Source: Pseudoscleropodium purum | Lineage: Eukaryota; Streptophyta; Bryopsida; Hypnales; Brachytheciaceae | Direction of reading: 5' to 3' | DNA length: 64,000 nt | Assembly (NCBI GenBank): GCA_963969395.1 | Contig: OZ017797.1 | Span: forward strand, 6,386,001-6,450,000 | Shown here: positions 1 to 13,141 of the stretch, piece after piece | How the letters are laid out: each line of letters opens with the position of its first letter | Numbering within the stretch: position 1 is the stretch's first letter | Position numbers and translations under genes: made by a program | The notes under the pieces: model-generated | Database searches by the model: none | Told to the model about the DNA's origin: nothing | What the model saw: only the letters and a program-made list of their open reading frames with translations

Positions 1-3000
1 ATAGTACAATAAAGGTTCTATGACGGGGATTTATGTTTACAAGAAAGACTCGTCAACGAATTGTTATAGGGTTCTAGACACCTTTACTCCCATGTGGCTA
101 GGGTTATTGAGGACAATGGAATCGTTGCCTTGCTCCTTTGCTATGTTAGGGAGCATCTAAGGTGGATAGGATTTGTTGCAAATTTTTTTGGTATGATTTT
201 TTTCAATTGTAATTTGGAGTTTAGGGTTTCACAACTATCGCTTGAGGCTGGGATTTGTAAGCAATTGGATTTTTAAAGTTTTGTTTTGGTTATTGGATCG
301 TCAACATCAAAGCTTGCATTTGGCATAGTTGATTGTGCATTTGGAGCATCTTAGTGTTGGCAAAGTACCTCTACTTTTGTTGCAAGCTTGACCTCAACCT
401 TAGGAAGCACAATGGCAGCATTGCCATTTGGTAGCAACTCTAGGATGTTCAGTTACGAGGTGTGCAACAATAGCCTCCAAAGACAAGGATCTCAAAGAAT
501 TTGAGATTGAAGGATTACACAATAGACAATAAGGTAAGTATTATGCACTCCTTCTATTTAAATATCACCAGGAGAAGAGTTTGTATCACCATATTTTAAG
601 TATTAAATACTTTTTTGTATTGGTTTTGGAGATGATAGGTTCTCTTTGTGCAATTCTTTGCTAGATTGATGATTGTTGGATTGATTTGTAGCTTACTAGG
701 TTGCCATGATCATTGACAAATTGCGCAGTCAAATTCTTCAAGTTTTTGCTACGGAAGCATTTGAAGGGAGTCACAAGAAGAACACTTGTCGATGGTGGAA
801 ATTGGTATGTTTCTCATGACCTACGTTGTATCAATGATTTGGCATCATAAACTAATCAATCATCGATGAAGCAACTTTTGGAAAATGTGTCATGAGAAAT
901 TTGTTTTGTTAAAAAGCTTTTATGATTTTAAGGGTTTTGGTGGTTACTTGTTTTGAAGCTAATTACAGTAACCGGTCCTTCTTTGCTAAAGTAAAGCTTT
1001 CATAACGAACAGGTGGGAATATCCATTACGATATAGTCAGATTTATGTCCAGGTTGCTTTCCACAAGTGTCTACAGAATGCGGTCCTCAATCATTGAAAC
1101 ATAACTGAACTTTGAATAGTGGTGTCGACACAATTTCTTTTGTCCAATACTAGCATAATTATATTTAAATGTGGCCTCTCTAGCATTGGAGTGCGAGTTG
1201 ATTGAAGTTTTCTTGTTTAGTTTATCAGTCATTGATGAGTAAATATTCCTAATTTTCAAAGCTCTGACCTTGACTTCAAGGATTGCTATCTGGATAAGTT
1301 ATTGTTTGAGCCTAAGTTTGAGACTTTAGAGTCCAATAATTGAGATTAATGGAGGCATGAATGTAGTGTTTTTTACTTTAGTGTGTACCAAGGTTGCTGG
1401 AATTAAAAGGATGCCGCTACCAAAAGTTCAATATCTAGAGGTGGAATTTGAAGGGATTGATTTATTTGCTCTCTATATGATAAATGAGATCTTGAGACAA
1501 CGTCTTGGAATTGGGAGAGGGACATCAAAGAAGGTGACCAGAGAATGGAAAGAAGGACCATGCAAGCCAACAAAGTTTCAAGAATTTCTTCTCTGTTTGC
1601 TTTCTTCAATGTAAGCAACACTGGAGAGCTTCAGTAGCAAAGACAAAATATTGCTAGATACAAAAAGAATGGACTCTAATTGAAAGCACCGATCACTAAT
1701 TGATCCTAGTTCAATTCTTGCTAGATGTGTTTAAACTTATTGTTTCATTTGGAGGAAGTCAGTGCAGCTAATCAAAGTTCATGAAGCCTTACCTTAGTGT
1801 TGGTGGGTTTCTAATTTGTGCAGGTCACTCAACAGCAAGAGCCGGTCTTCACTACGACGATTAAATAATACCAGTATTGTTCAACACTTTGTACTCACAA
1901 CAGGTGCCATCGAACTCAAGTGAAATTTTCTTTTTTCTATCTTTGCTCTTTAGGTAGGAAGCCAAGAGACATTGTTGACATTTTTGGGTTAATGTCATAT
2001 AAGTAGGTATTCCCAAACTGCCACTAATTGCTACCATGCCTAAGTACTACTAGTAGAATGTTAATTTTTTTTTAATTTTCTTATTGGCAAGTGAAAGGAG
2101 GTTCCAATGCACCAAAGAATGTGACTCTTAGATATTGTATGTAGAGTTATGAAAGAACAAATATTTTCTTATGAGCAAGTGAAAAGAGGTTCCAATGCAC
2201 CAAACAATGTAACTTTTAGAAACTCTATGCAAAGTTATGAAAGAACAAAGTTTGGTTCCACATAGAAGAGTTTCTTCTAAGCAGGTACTTAATTGATTTT
2301 GGGGTCCAAATTATTACCTCCAATAGTTTACCTATTTCCTTGTCGAATTTTTTTTCTAACATTAGTCTGATATGGCTAACATCAATCTGTTGAAACAAGT
2401 ACTTGGTGCTTCTTGTGCTAGGTTGCGCTCAACTCATAACCTTAAAGTGGGTATTGCTGATAACTATAAAGCTACAGTTGAAACTTGTCTTGCAATCATA
2501 CCAAACTTAGAGATTGAGCATTGAAGGTAGGCACCTCCTAAACCACTACTTTTTGTTGTTGTGCCTAGTTACTATTATTAGTTTGGTAAAATTCCAAATT
2601 TTCTTGTTGGACAAGGATTTGTAAATTCTTGAGATGATGCTTGAACATAGTAGATTTTTTTGAGATTTTTTGGTCTTTGTGAAAAGAATTGTGTATATAT
2701 TAAATTGCTTTAATTTGTGCTACTATCATTTTAGCACATCTCAAGTTGGCTAGTGTTGGTGATTTGATCTTGTTGTAAAGGAATGATGCATGAAAATAAT
2801 TAGTTTTGAAATTAAATTTGCTTTTAAGTAGTTGGAGAAGTTTGTTTTTCTTATTTTGAAAGTTTGATTATGAAAGCTGTATTTTGTGGTGGAATGATTC
2901 AATATTTTGATCATTGAGCATGTTTTAAGAAATTTTGTGGTCATAGAGAATTGTTTCAAATTAGGTGTTATTGCTAAGAAGTTGGAAGCAACAAGTTATC

Positions 3001-4300
3001 AAAACATCTAGTTGTGGCTTACCTCTTCAATGGTTTGTAGATAGTAAAACTAAGTAAAACTTTAGGAATATTCTTGGAAATTTGCTCCAATTGTAAATTC
3101 TTATTCATTAATGTGATAGATTTCAATAAAATGGTTCAATTTTAGTTTCCTAACTGAAACCTTAGATCTATTTATTCTTAGTATTTATAGCTCTCTCCAT
3201 TTGGACTTTGCAATTTGGGAGCTTTGATGCAAGCCATTTTAATAATTGTGAGCATTTTTGTATTTTGACTAGGTATCTTTGAGAAGCAAGGACCCAAGGA
3301 ATTGGTAGATGTAGGAAAAGTTGGCCTCATTACCATCCCAAAACCTTTCCCAGTCATCCTTGATAACGTGCTAGTTTGTAAGTTAATTTTTTGTTTACTT
3401 ATTTTTCATTATACTTTGCCCTCATTTTTGTGTGTAAATAGAGATATTTGAGAATAGGGATTTAGCTAGAGGTTGTTATAGGATATTTTTTTGGTAGTTA
3501 GGAATCTTTTGTGTTGTGTAGATTTTTATTATTGTCAATGTTTGAATAGTGAATGTATCAGTGATTTGACAAAGTTAGTTGTTGAGAGAATTTTTTTTGA
3601 GTTGTATCTTGTGGTGGAATGAATTGGTGAATATTTGATTATCATGTTTAGTGGATGTCCACGGTGATTGAAAAATTGATTCTTGTGGAGGATATCAATA
3701 GTTTGCTCACCTTGTTTTGGCCTTTTGGGGTCAGATTTGTCATCAAATTGGTGTGCTAAAACTTGGGTGTAGCTTTAGAAGCAGAGAATCTCAGCCCACA
3801 TTTCATGGAGGTAATGTTATGCTTCTTCCAATGATGCTATTGTTACTAGTTTTTTTTGTGCAATTCTAAACATTTGACTAGAAATGCTTAGAACAAATAT
3901 TCTTTTCTAATTAATTCAATTTGTTAATTTTGACTATAGCATTATTTTGATGCCATTTTCTTTTGTGGAATGCAAAATTGAGAATCTTGAAGATCTAAGG
4001 TGCTTGACGCTTATGATCTAATTGTCTCTACTAATTTACAAATCTAATTCTAAAAGAGTTTAAGGTTAGTTTTCAATATATTTTCTAGCAGATGATTTGG
4101 GATGCACCTTATTTTTTGGTTTTTTTATTTCCTATATTTGGAAATGGCTGCCTAGTTTAGGCTATACTAAATTTTTTTGAATGTTGGTGGTTAGGATTTA
4201 GGGTGCACAATATTGTTCAAGGTTAAACTATTCTCCTTGGAGCATGAATGGAGCACTCTAGAGAAGATTGGTCCTATTATTGCAAAAGAAGGTGAGTCCT
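1..4300. other. AT-rich DNA with short exon-like islands, no gene resolved
   Basis: No continuous gene can be assembled here. A few short open stretches on the plus strand look exon-like, being flanked by AG and GT. They lie near 2421-2520 (reads as RLRSTHNLKVGIADNYKA and onward), 3271-3378 (GIFEKQGPKELVDVGKVG and onward) and 4220-4290 (ending at a GGTGAGT donor-like site). They may be relics of an old intron-containing gene, or captured fragments lying in front of the transposon-like region that follows. I do not recognise the protein. Confidence is low because the islands are short and no family match could be run. Confidence 0.2.
2076..2250. repeat. Two-copy tandem repeat, 88-bp period
   Basis: Two adjacent copies (about 2076-2163 and 2164-2250) share the landmarks GAGGTTCCAATGCACCAAA and GTTATGAAAGAACAAA, at an offset of 88 bp. 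The copies differ at about a tenth of positions or a little more, so this is an old local duplication. No coding sense is seen. Confidence 0.8.
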
Positions 4301-4320
4301 ATGCCAACCTTTAGATTAGA

Positions 4321-7300
4321 TTGGAAGATGCAGATGTGGTAGATTGGCCATTCTTGTTTTGGAATGTGGAAGACAAAGTGAGAATTAATGTGAAGCTTGA
4401 GAAGTTGAATACCATCTCGCCAGAGATGTACATCATTCCCATGGAGTCAAAGGCGGTTGATGTTTGTAAGCGTCATCATGATGGTGGTGAGTCTTTTGTC
4501 TTCGAATCGACTCCATCTAAGGCAACAAAAGTTGAAGGTGTTTTTTGCCAAGATGTTGTTGTTGAAGGTATTTCAATAAATCCAGAAGCTTGTTCTAGGA
4601 TTAGTTCTTCATAATCTAGATCATTGCTAAAATCACTTTTAATTCCAAAAGAAGTTATGGAATTTTATTTCAAAGGAGAGGAAAAATTGAGGAATGAACT
4701 TAAGTAGATTTCCTTTGAAGACCACAATTGGTCCTTGAAGTCTTGGAATTAAGATGGGGTTGGAGTTCTAAAGGTTTATTGTGAGGAACGTTGCAAGGAT
4801 ATTGGAGGTGGTAGTGGCGGTCATACAAATATCACTACTTCAAATTTGTTTTCAAATTTCTGCAAAAGCCATTTAATGTCAAATGGACACATACGTAGTT
4901 GGTGTAGAAGGAAGGGTGTTGATTTTTATAATCACCCTCAGTCAGCTACGCCGAAAGGGAAGACAATCATCTTGATTGCTGCAGATCACAAAGTTTTGAT
5001 AGATGAAGGTGTAAAAGTTGTAGATAGTGTTAATCAAAGTATTTTCTCAGACCCTCTTCTTTTTGTGGTAGTTGGGGACCCTGATTGTACTGAGGTTAAG
5101 AGCTTTTGGCTTAAGGTTAAGTGTACTTATTGTGGGGATTTTTTTCAATTATGTCCACCAAAAAGAAACCTTGAAGCTAACCTCAGGAACCACCTCTGTG
5201 GGACAAAACATGAGAAAGCATTAGAAGATGCTCACAATGCCAAGAACACATGCCCATCATTGACCACTAGAAAGAAGGGAAGGCTAGCTCAAAAATCAAG
5301 TGGCGTTGTCAATTCAAACCAAAAGGATTTGCATGCTTGGTTCAAAAGTAGTGGCGACAACAATCAAGAAGGTGAATCTCTCTTGTTGGATCGTTCTCAT
5401 TTGCTTGGATTAATGTGTTGGGGGTTCAAAGGACCTACATGTGTTTATTTTGGTAATACTTATGTTGTGGATGGTTTGCTTAATGACCTACATTTTGGTG
5501 TCAATTGGTATCCTAAACCACATCTTCGTCAATCATTTTAGGTAGATAGTAAGTCTGCCAATGTCAATGGTACATTTAGGTATAAGGAATGTTCTTGGTT
5601 TAGTACATATGGCACTTCTTTTCCTGATTTTTGTTGTAGTTTTTGTAGTTGAATTTGGCTGGAGTAAGATTTTAGGATGCGTGTAGTACGTGAGGATAGA
5701 ACCTTAGAGAAGCGAGGTATTAGAAGTACAGACAAGGGATGCAGATAAATGAGTTGTCAAGTCATAGTAGGGTAATCACAAAGAAATTGAGGCTTGAAAG
5801 AATGTATCATTGCGCAGCAAAAGCATGTATTGTGCAATTGAGGATTAAAAGGCCTATTGTAAAAGAAGTTGAAAAAAAAGCATCTAGTACCCAAAATTTA
5901 GTTAAATTTTGTAATGACATCATTTCTGCTCATAGATCAGATGCATTTGGGAGGAAGCCTACTCTTTGGAATTTTATGAGGGATGTTGCATCCAACCTAA
6001 ATAAGGGTAAACAAGGTTATAGGTTTTTAAGTAACACAAAGTCTTTTGGTCAAGCTATGAAAATATATGGGGATAGGAGGATGTGTGACCTATTTTCATT
6101 GAACTTCTTTGGTTCAACATTTAATATAATAAAAAATAAAAATAAAAAGGGTGTGTAATTCATTTCTAGAGAGTACACTAAGATTTTTGTCTTAGTAGTA
6201 CAAATATACAAAGATGCAAAGGAAGTCTATAGGATTGTAGGAGTAGTACCTGTTATATTAGCAGAAGATGAAACAAAGGTTAAATCTAGGGTAGCATGGG
6301 AGCAAAAATGGGATACCTTGGTTGGATTTTGTGGTGTAATGGAAAATCATGTATGTATATCATCATTTAAGCCTGTTGTAGGGGCTGGAGAGGTTAGATA
6401 TAATAAAATTATTGAAAGTTTTTGTACTTACAAAGTGGGAGGATTTGCCAGGGTGATTGTGGTGAACCCTCTACACGACAAATTGCCGCGACTTGTTTTG
6501 GTGGTTTGCAATACATGTAATTGTTTTGACTCTTCATGGGTTCAAAAACAATGGAGAATTATTGACCTATTGTGGGATAAAGAGTGCAAGGAATTAGTTG
6601 GGCCAATTGTAGGCCATGCAAGTGATGGTGATTCAAGAAGGCACCAATTGATGTTGGAAGATTATAAGATTATAGCTGGAGAACACTTGAAGGTGAATTG
6701 GGATGGTTGGCTGTTGACAGTAGGATTAGATGGTATGGGGTGATGCATTTGGTCTCCATGACCAAGACTACATCCACAAATGGGAAGAAGTTAGTTAATC
6801 CAATGGATTCCCTCGTAAGGGTCCTCTAACTAGGTGGTGATGTTACTTGTCTTCAACATTTAGGTCTTGTGTATATCAAATTTACATTTGATGAACATAG
6901 GCTGAAGACTGAAGATATAGATAGGAAGGACAAACAAAATTGGGCATCTATCCAACATATATGCCAAAGAAAGACTCGAATGTACTTAGCTAAGTTGAGG
7001 ATGACACCTGATCTTCATTTAGAGCACACTTTGGGTACAAAAATGTACTCAGAAGTGTGCAAATTACATAGATATTTTTGCTTCTCCTCTACTTGATTTG
7101 AGATCTAGGTTAGTTCTTGCTACAATAGTTTTGTTTTTTTCTACCTTTAAAAGCTTTGGCTCCAATATGGTGACCATTGAGTTTTTGAGAATTCTTAAAA
7201 ACCTAATCCATCTGAGAACTTTGTATCTCAACAATGTTTTATTGATGTGCAATTTTCATGTCATTTTGTAGTTTTGTTAGTTACTCACTTTAGGGACAAG

Positions 7301-8644
7301 TATCCCCATTTACCTATCCTTCTCCATCTCATAGGTAGTGATTTTTGTGAAGTTTTTTTTCCTAAAATTGGTGGCATAGTAGGATTAGAGAGGGCTTATG
7401 ATTTTCATGAGTTGGTGGGGTCTACAAATACCTTGAATCAATTGGCAGATATTGAGTATGGCAACAATGGATTAAAGTTTGGACGTGCGCACAATAAAAT
7501 GGAGAATGTTTGGGTGAAATTGCACCCTTTAGAAGATGGTGAAACTCCTTGTGACTTGGGAGACTGTAGTCTCATTTGTGAAGATGAAGAAGTCATCCAA
7601 GCATTGCAAGAGGGCTTCAAAGAAGCCCAAAAACTCCTGAAAATTTTGAACATGGCCCCTTTAAGTGTAGCCAAAAAAAAAGAATGGTTTCATACTCCAT
7701 GGAAGTTTGAAAAAGCTAACAATAAACACTTAGCATTTATGCCAAGCAGATCACCTATTGTTGGTGAAGATGGTGATTCAGAGGTACTTTGAAAGGCTTT
7801 GCAAATGCCATCTATGGTATATTCTAAAGAACATGGTGAGAATTCTAACTTTCACTCTCTCTTTGAAGATGTTTTAGAAAACGAACTTGTAGATGATGGT
7901 CTTGATTCTTTGGCATTACTTGAAGATGAGACTTATGATGTTTTCAATGAAATGTTAGACTTCCAAGAACCACAAGTGTCTACTATGATTATTCCAAATT
8001 AGATTGTGCATGTAGTTGAATTTGGAGGCTATCAAATATATAAATCCACCTTAGTGTCACAATTGAATGGAAATCTTTTTCTTTCCAAAGATAGGTTAAC
8101 AAGGGTGTGTAATTCAATTTATTTTAATAATAGTGAAGACTATCTTTCAGCTGTTGGTTCTACTAATACATGCCTATTAGGACTTGGTTCTGACTGTGGT
8201 GTTTTAAAAAGCACTTTAACAAAGTCCTCTATTGTAAAGTCTACTTTGAAAAGGAAAAGGGGTCAAGGTTCACGAAGTGGAGAACCTTCTAGTATACTTG
8301 AGGGTGCAAATAAAAGAACTTGGTGGATTGGGTGGGTTCAAAAAATGAGAAGACAACTTGGGACAAAGTGGGGCTTGTCTAGACAACCTATTGACTTCAT
8401 GAACTGACCTATTCAAACTAATAAGAAAGGTATTTCTTTGCCCTCTATTATGGTGCTACTTAATTGGTTCAGCAAAGCCCTTGGACATTGCAAATTTAAA
8501 TATGACCATTCAAACCACAAATGGATAGATGTTGTATCTATAATTGCAACTATGACTTTAAAATATAATGCAAATTCTAAATTTTTTTCATTAGATCAAG
8601 AGGATGTTGCTTCTCTTATTGAATTTGTAGCTACAAGAAAATAA
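4321..8644 (+). pseudogene. Decayed transposon-type coding region with a zinc-finger-like N-terminus
   Basis: A chain of plus-strand open segments covers 4321-4614, 4846-5541, 5739-6158, 6318-6743, 6869-7096, 7247-7792, 7799-8002, 8006-8407 and 8438-8644. Neighbouring segments often share a frame and are parted only by single stops (for example at 7790, 8000 and 8405) or by frame changes. This is the pattern of one long protein gene that has decayed. The segment at 4846-5541 has a BED-like or C2H2-like pattern (CTYCGDFF, then H and C in LRNHLCGTKHEK). The segment at 6318-6743 holds GPIVGHASDGDSRRH. The segment at 7247-7792 holds GSDFCEVFFPKIGG, which loosely recalls the last acidic block of P-element/THAP9 transposases. 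Length and zinc-finger start suggest a transposase or a domesticated relative, but the superfamily is not established. No flanking terminal repeats were found. Confidence 0.6.
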
Positions 8645-9136
8645 ATTTTGTGAAGGGCATTTTCATTTTTCATCTTTAAAGTTATTGTATAATGTTATTG
8701 TTTAAAGTATAGATTGAGGTTCTTGAGATTGGATGAAAGAATTACAAGCATAAGATAGATAAAAAATTGGAAAATTCATTTGTATCATTTTATTCATTTA
8801 TTAGGTTTTGAATTGTTTTTTCATGCTTAATAATTGGAATTTAGATTTAAGGATAAGTTTGCATTACAGAATATTGTATCTAGAATAGGTGTGTAGTTTT
8901 AGATATAAAATTGTGTTATCTAGCTAGGATTTTAATGTAAGTTATCATATAGTTAACAAAAATTTCAATTTGAAGTTTTAGAGTGCTCATTGTTCATTAG
9001 TGTTGAGTAAAATGTGTTGAACATTTATAATATTATTAGAATTAGGTGAGAAAAGTGTGATGAATTGGTATGTAGTTAGTTTGTTGTATACATGTGTTGG
9101 TTATGTTGTTATGATTACCAAGGTGCATATTATAGG

Positions 9137-9360
9137 CAGGGTTGACGAATCTCTACGTCCGCCCGAAAAAGGCGTTTGTAACCTGAACGTCCGTCCGCAC
9201 GGACGCCAGCGGACGCAACATCCCGCCCGCCGTCGGAAGGCGGACGGGCAGGGCGGACGGACGGGGCGGACGGGCAGGGCGAATGTCAGCAGATGCTGCG
9301 GACACAACGTCCGCGTCCGCGTCCGGACATCCCGGACGTCCGACCGTCCTGTCAACCTTG
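9137..9360. mobile_element. Non-autonomous hAT-type MITE, copy 1 (CpG-rich)
   Basis: The element is 224 bp, begins CAGGGTTGAC and ends GTCAACCTTG, a 10-bp terminal inverted repeat with one mismatch. It is flanked by a perfect 8-bp duplication, ATTATAGG, at 9129-9136 and 9361-9368. CAGGG-type ends with an 8-bp target duplication are hallmarks of the hAT superfamily. The interior is very GC- and CpG-rich in an AT-rich region and is packed with short CGGACG/CGTCCG words in both orientations, like the subterminal motifs that hAT transposases bind. It has no coding capacity; open frames across it are by-products of its composition. Confidence 0.92.
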
Positions 9361-9369
9361 ATTATAGGT

Positions 9370-11855
9370 AGTTACTTCACTTGGGGCTAAAGATCATGGC
9401 AGTTGAATGAAGCTTTGTGGGTGGTTTATCTTGGGAAGGAGATGGATTGGTATAAGTTGGCCAACATTAGAGTTATACATGCAACATCAAAGGGATAGCG
9501 TGATTTGGAGTTGTTATTTTGGTCAAACTATTGATCTATAGTAACTATACATGTGACATCAAAGGTGTAGTATGATTTGGAGTTGTTGCTATTGGTCGAG
9601 CTGTTGATCTGCAATAGTTGTGTGGAATCTTCTCCATGTTTTAACACCCTAAGCTCTATATTGTTTAAACTACAAGCTATACAAATGCTTGTAAATGTTT
9701 GGAATCATCTTTTTTATGTTAGTATTTTATAAATATTCTTTTCTTTTTTATCCTAAATTCAAAGCCATTGCAAATAGATATAAATAGATAAAATATAGTC
9801 TTTCTATTGTCGTTAAGGTCATAGTTTTATGTGAATCCATAGTGTTTTTAGAATGTCAATTTTTCATGCTATTCATGACTTCATGTTATATTACTAAAGT
9901 TGGTGCTTTTTATAGTTTCAGCATTATGACCATGTTTGATCACTTTGATGCTTCTATAATGTTGCTTATTCCTCTCTATACTAGGCTGTTTGGAATATAT
10001 GGCATAGAATTTTTTGAAATACACAAAACTAGGGTTGAATTGTACATTCTTATTTATTATCATTAGAAATTGTATCCCAACACTAGTAATGCATATATAA
10101 AAAAACTAAGTCTAAATGTAAGACTAAAGTGTATATTATATATGTGTATGAAAAAATTGGAACTTACAAGTTTTATATGTAAGATAATACAACTTTAACA
10201 ACCACATGAATAAATTCATAAAAAATCATAGGATATTAAAAATATGCCTTTGGTAGCTTTATATGTAAAAATAGGATCATCTTAAATACAATAATGAAGG
10301 TAAAAAGCCCCACATCAAATACCCTCTTAACTCAGGTGTATACCTTAAATTATGAAGAGTGATCTCCTCGAGATTTTGCTATCATTGGTCACTAACCTTG
10401 AGTAATCATGTGTTAGGAATTCATAATCCTATTAATCTTTGAAGGACTAGCCTATGTAAGGGGCATGGTTTTAGCGCCAAATCTCAATTTTCAAATAGTT
10501 CTTGATTTTAAATGTTTTAAACCTTAATTCAAAAGACGTAGTTAAATTATTTGCTTTTTATTCTAATTTTTTATTTCTAAAATTTTAGTTTTTATCATGC
10601 ATTGGATGTAGCATCTTAAAAGCTTCAAATACACCACTTTTGAATTTTTTTCTATTGAATTTCTCTTTGTATAACCTCAAAGAGTATATTAATTATACCA
10701 TGATGTTTGCCACTATGATCTCCATTTATAAAAAATACTTCATGCTATTTTTGTGTTTTTATAATTACTATTATTTTACAAAAAAATTCTTTCTAAAATC
10801 ATATAAACTTCACTCAATTCATGTTTTGAAGTAGGAAAAAGCAAAGTTCAATATTGGATATATATTATTACATGAGAAAATATCAAATATTTGAAAAGCA
10901 TGTTTTGTTATAGAAAACCAATGAAGTTAGACTAAACGATAAATGGAATGATCTTTAAGTGTTAACATGATCTAAATGGAAATATAATGTTGAAGGTCAC
11001 ACATTTTGTCATTTGGTTTTTCTTCAAGAACTTCAATTACGTATATTGTAGAGGCTATATTTTTCATCCAATATTTTTTGTGGAGTTGCTTGAATGCATT
11101 TACAATGGATGATGTGGGGAGTTCCCTCAAGGTGCTATTGTAGTCTTTCTACAAAAGAAGATGCTTAATCCACAAATCACTTTTTAATTTATTACAACAA
11201 CATCTAGTCCCTTATTCTTTATATGAATTTTAGACAAAACAATTGATCATTTTCAGAATTTGATTCAACTAAATGACATGAAATTCAACAACTTTAGTTT
11301 CTCTAATTTGATTTGAGAATTTGAGAATTTCTTTAAAAGTACATATTTTATTGCAATTTGAACTTTGGGTCTAACATCTTGAGCTGCTAATTTCCTAGTT
11401 ACAAAATGACATGGAAATTTGGTGTACTCCATGATGTTGTCAACTATTATATGCACCTATGGAGATAATTTTGGACGTTTACAACATATTTTGTATGAAT
11501 TTTTCTTTACTTTTTCTTCAAATTTCCATGATAATTTGAAATCTTTGTAAATAGAGGGTCTAAGATATTAGGACTTTCAAAAGAAACATAATTGCATCTT
11601 TAAAAAATAAGTTTCATTTGTTGATAGTCCTAAGATGTGAAAACAATTGATTGTGTACACATGTGACTGTAGAAAATATGCATGATATAGCTATACTTAC
11701 CCTAAATTTTCCATAGAAATAGCAACAGCAGGCCATGGTGAGATCAGATTCTGTTTTGGCCTTTTTAAAGTAAATCTCATTGAGATTGGTATCAATTCTT
11801 TTTGGCGAAGTTATGCTTTTTTTTTTGGTTAATACGTCATTTGGCTATTGCTTTT
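9370..11855. other. AT-rich intergenic DNA
   Basis: Nothing recognisable was found on either strand: only short AT-rich open frames without domain-like content, and no terminal repeats. Confidence 0.5.
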
Positions 11856-12122
11856 AGTGCATGAATTTTTATTTCTTATTTCTCATGCTCAACACATGCC
11901 CACTTTTTTGCTTCACAAACAAAGAAAGGTGCATGTAGCATTGTTATATTTCATATTCTGTTTTGGAGAAGAAGGCAGAGCAAATTTCTTCAAGTGCATA
12001 AATTTTTATTTCCTATTTCTTATACTCAAAACATGCTCACTTGGTTTGCTTTACAAACAAAATTGCACATGGTACTACTCTTATATTTCATAATTCGTTT
12101 TGGAGAAGAGGGCAAAGCACAT
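11856..12122. repeat. Two-copy tandem repeat, 137-bp period
   Basis: Copy 1 starts at 11856 (AGTGCATGAATTTTTATTTC) and copy 2 at 11993 (AGTGCATAAATTTTTATTTC). Both contain ACAAACAAA and a TTTTGGAGAAGA block at the same offset. The open frames across the two copies are also parallel, which is a consequence of the duplication and not evidence of a gene. Confidence 0.8.
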
Positions 12123-13141
12123 GTTGCTTTACCTCTTCTCAGGCCAAGGTTCGAGATAGTGAGCTATATGGCAAGAAACTAGCACATTTGGACTAACTTG
12201 TAAACATTAGGCAATTTACTTTAAACTGATTACTTTGTTTCAGTCTTATTTAATTAGTAGCTATGATGATGGGGGCTACAGTACGTACTATACATAAAAT
12301 TACAGGAGTCAAAAGACAAGGACATGATATGTTCCGACAAAATGCTACAAATTTTGAAAATACTGTCCAAAAAATCAGAGGCATTTGATGTTATTTCCCC
12401 CAATATTCCACGGGTGAGCATAATCTGTCAAAATTTCTTCAATTCCCACATGAAGAATATGTGGATTGAAGTAATAATAAAACTATTAAATATGGACTCA
12501 TGATCATGCTTTACAATTTCTACCATGAAAGAAGAGGAAGAGACACAAACACAGGTACTGAAGGATGCACATGACCTTCCAAAGCAGGCAAAGGATAACT
12601 AGCAACCACTCACAGTAAACGATGTCCAAGAACCAGTCATCCAATATTAAGAGAATTCCTTCACAGTGAAGAAAAAAAAATAGTCTGGACACTCACTAAA
12701 AAGTCCTGCAAGCCGACTTTCGTGCTCTGAAGTCTGAACTGCGCGATGGGCAAAAGCTCTAACTACTGGTACTTCACTTTGCCTGTTTAATAGAGTGAGT
12801 AATAGGACACGGTACTCCACAACATCAATAGAGATGCGCTGAGCTAAACGCCGGATGAATGAGATCAACGGCGGCCTTGCAACCCTCATCGGTCCTGAGT
12901 CCTAACAATAGCTGCCCTAAGAGTAACTTCACTTTTAAAAAAATGTCATTCAACGACTTAAAATGGAGTGTCTTTACATTGGTGGAACCAACAGATGAGA
13001 AAAATGCACAGCACACAACTACAGGAAAAAAAAAAGTGTGCCGCTGTAGAAAATTCACAATATAATCCCAACAGTCGCCAACCCAACCTGCAGCAAAATA
13101 CCGGAGGCTCTGCAGCAGATCCTGAGTCTTTGAGCAGTGAC

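Noticed and set aside
1357..1614. 85-codon frame in the first kilobases
   Set aside because: No recognisable motif, an opposite-strand frame of similar length, and no conserved copy.
2076..2250. Considered as a start of a CRISPR-like array
   Set aside because: Only two directly adjacent 88-bp copies without spacers, in plant-type DNA; a plain tandem duplication.
9057..9371. Open frames of 84-104 codons on both strands over GC-rich DNA
   Set aside because: They span the hAT MITE; Arg/Gly-rich translations reflect its CpG repeats. The same applies to the frames at 29993-30310.
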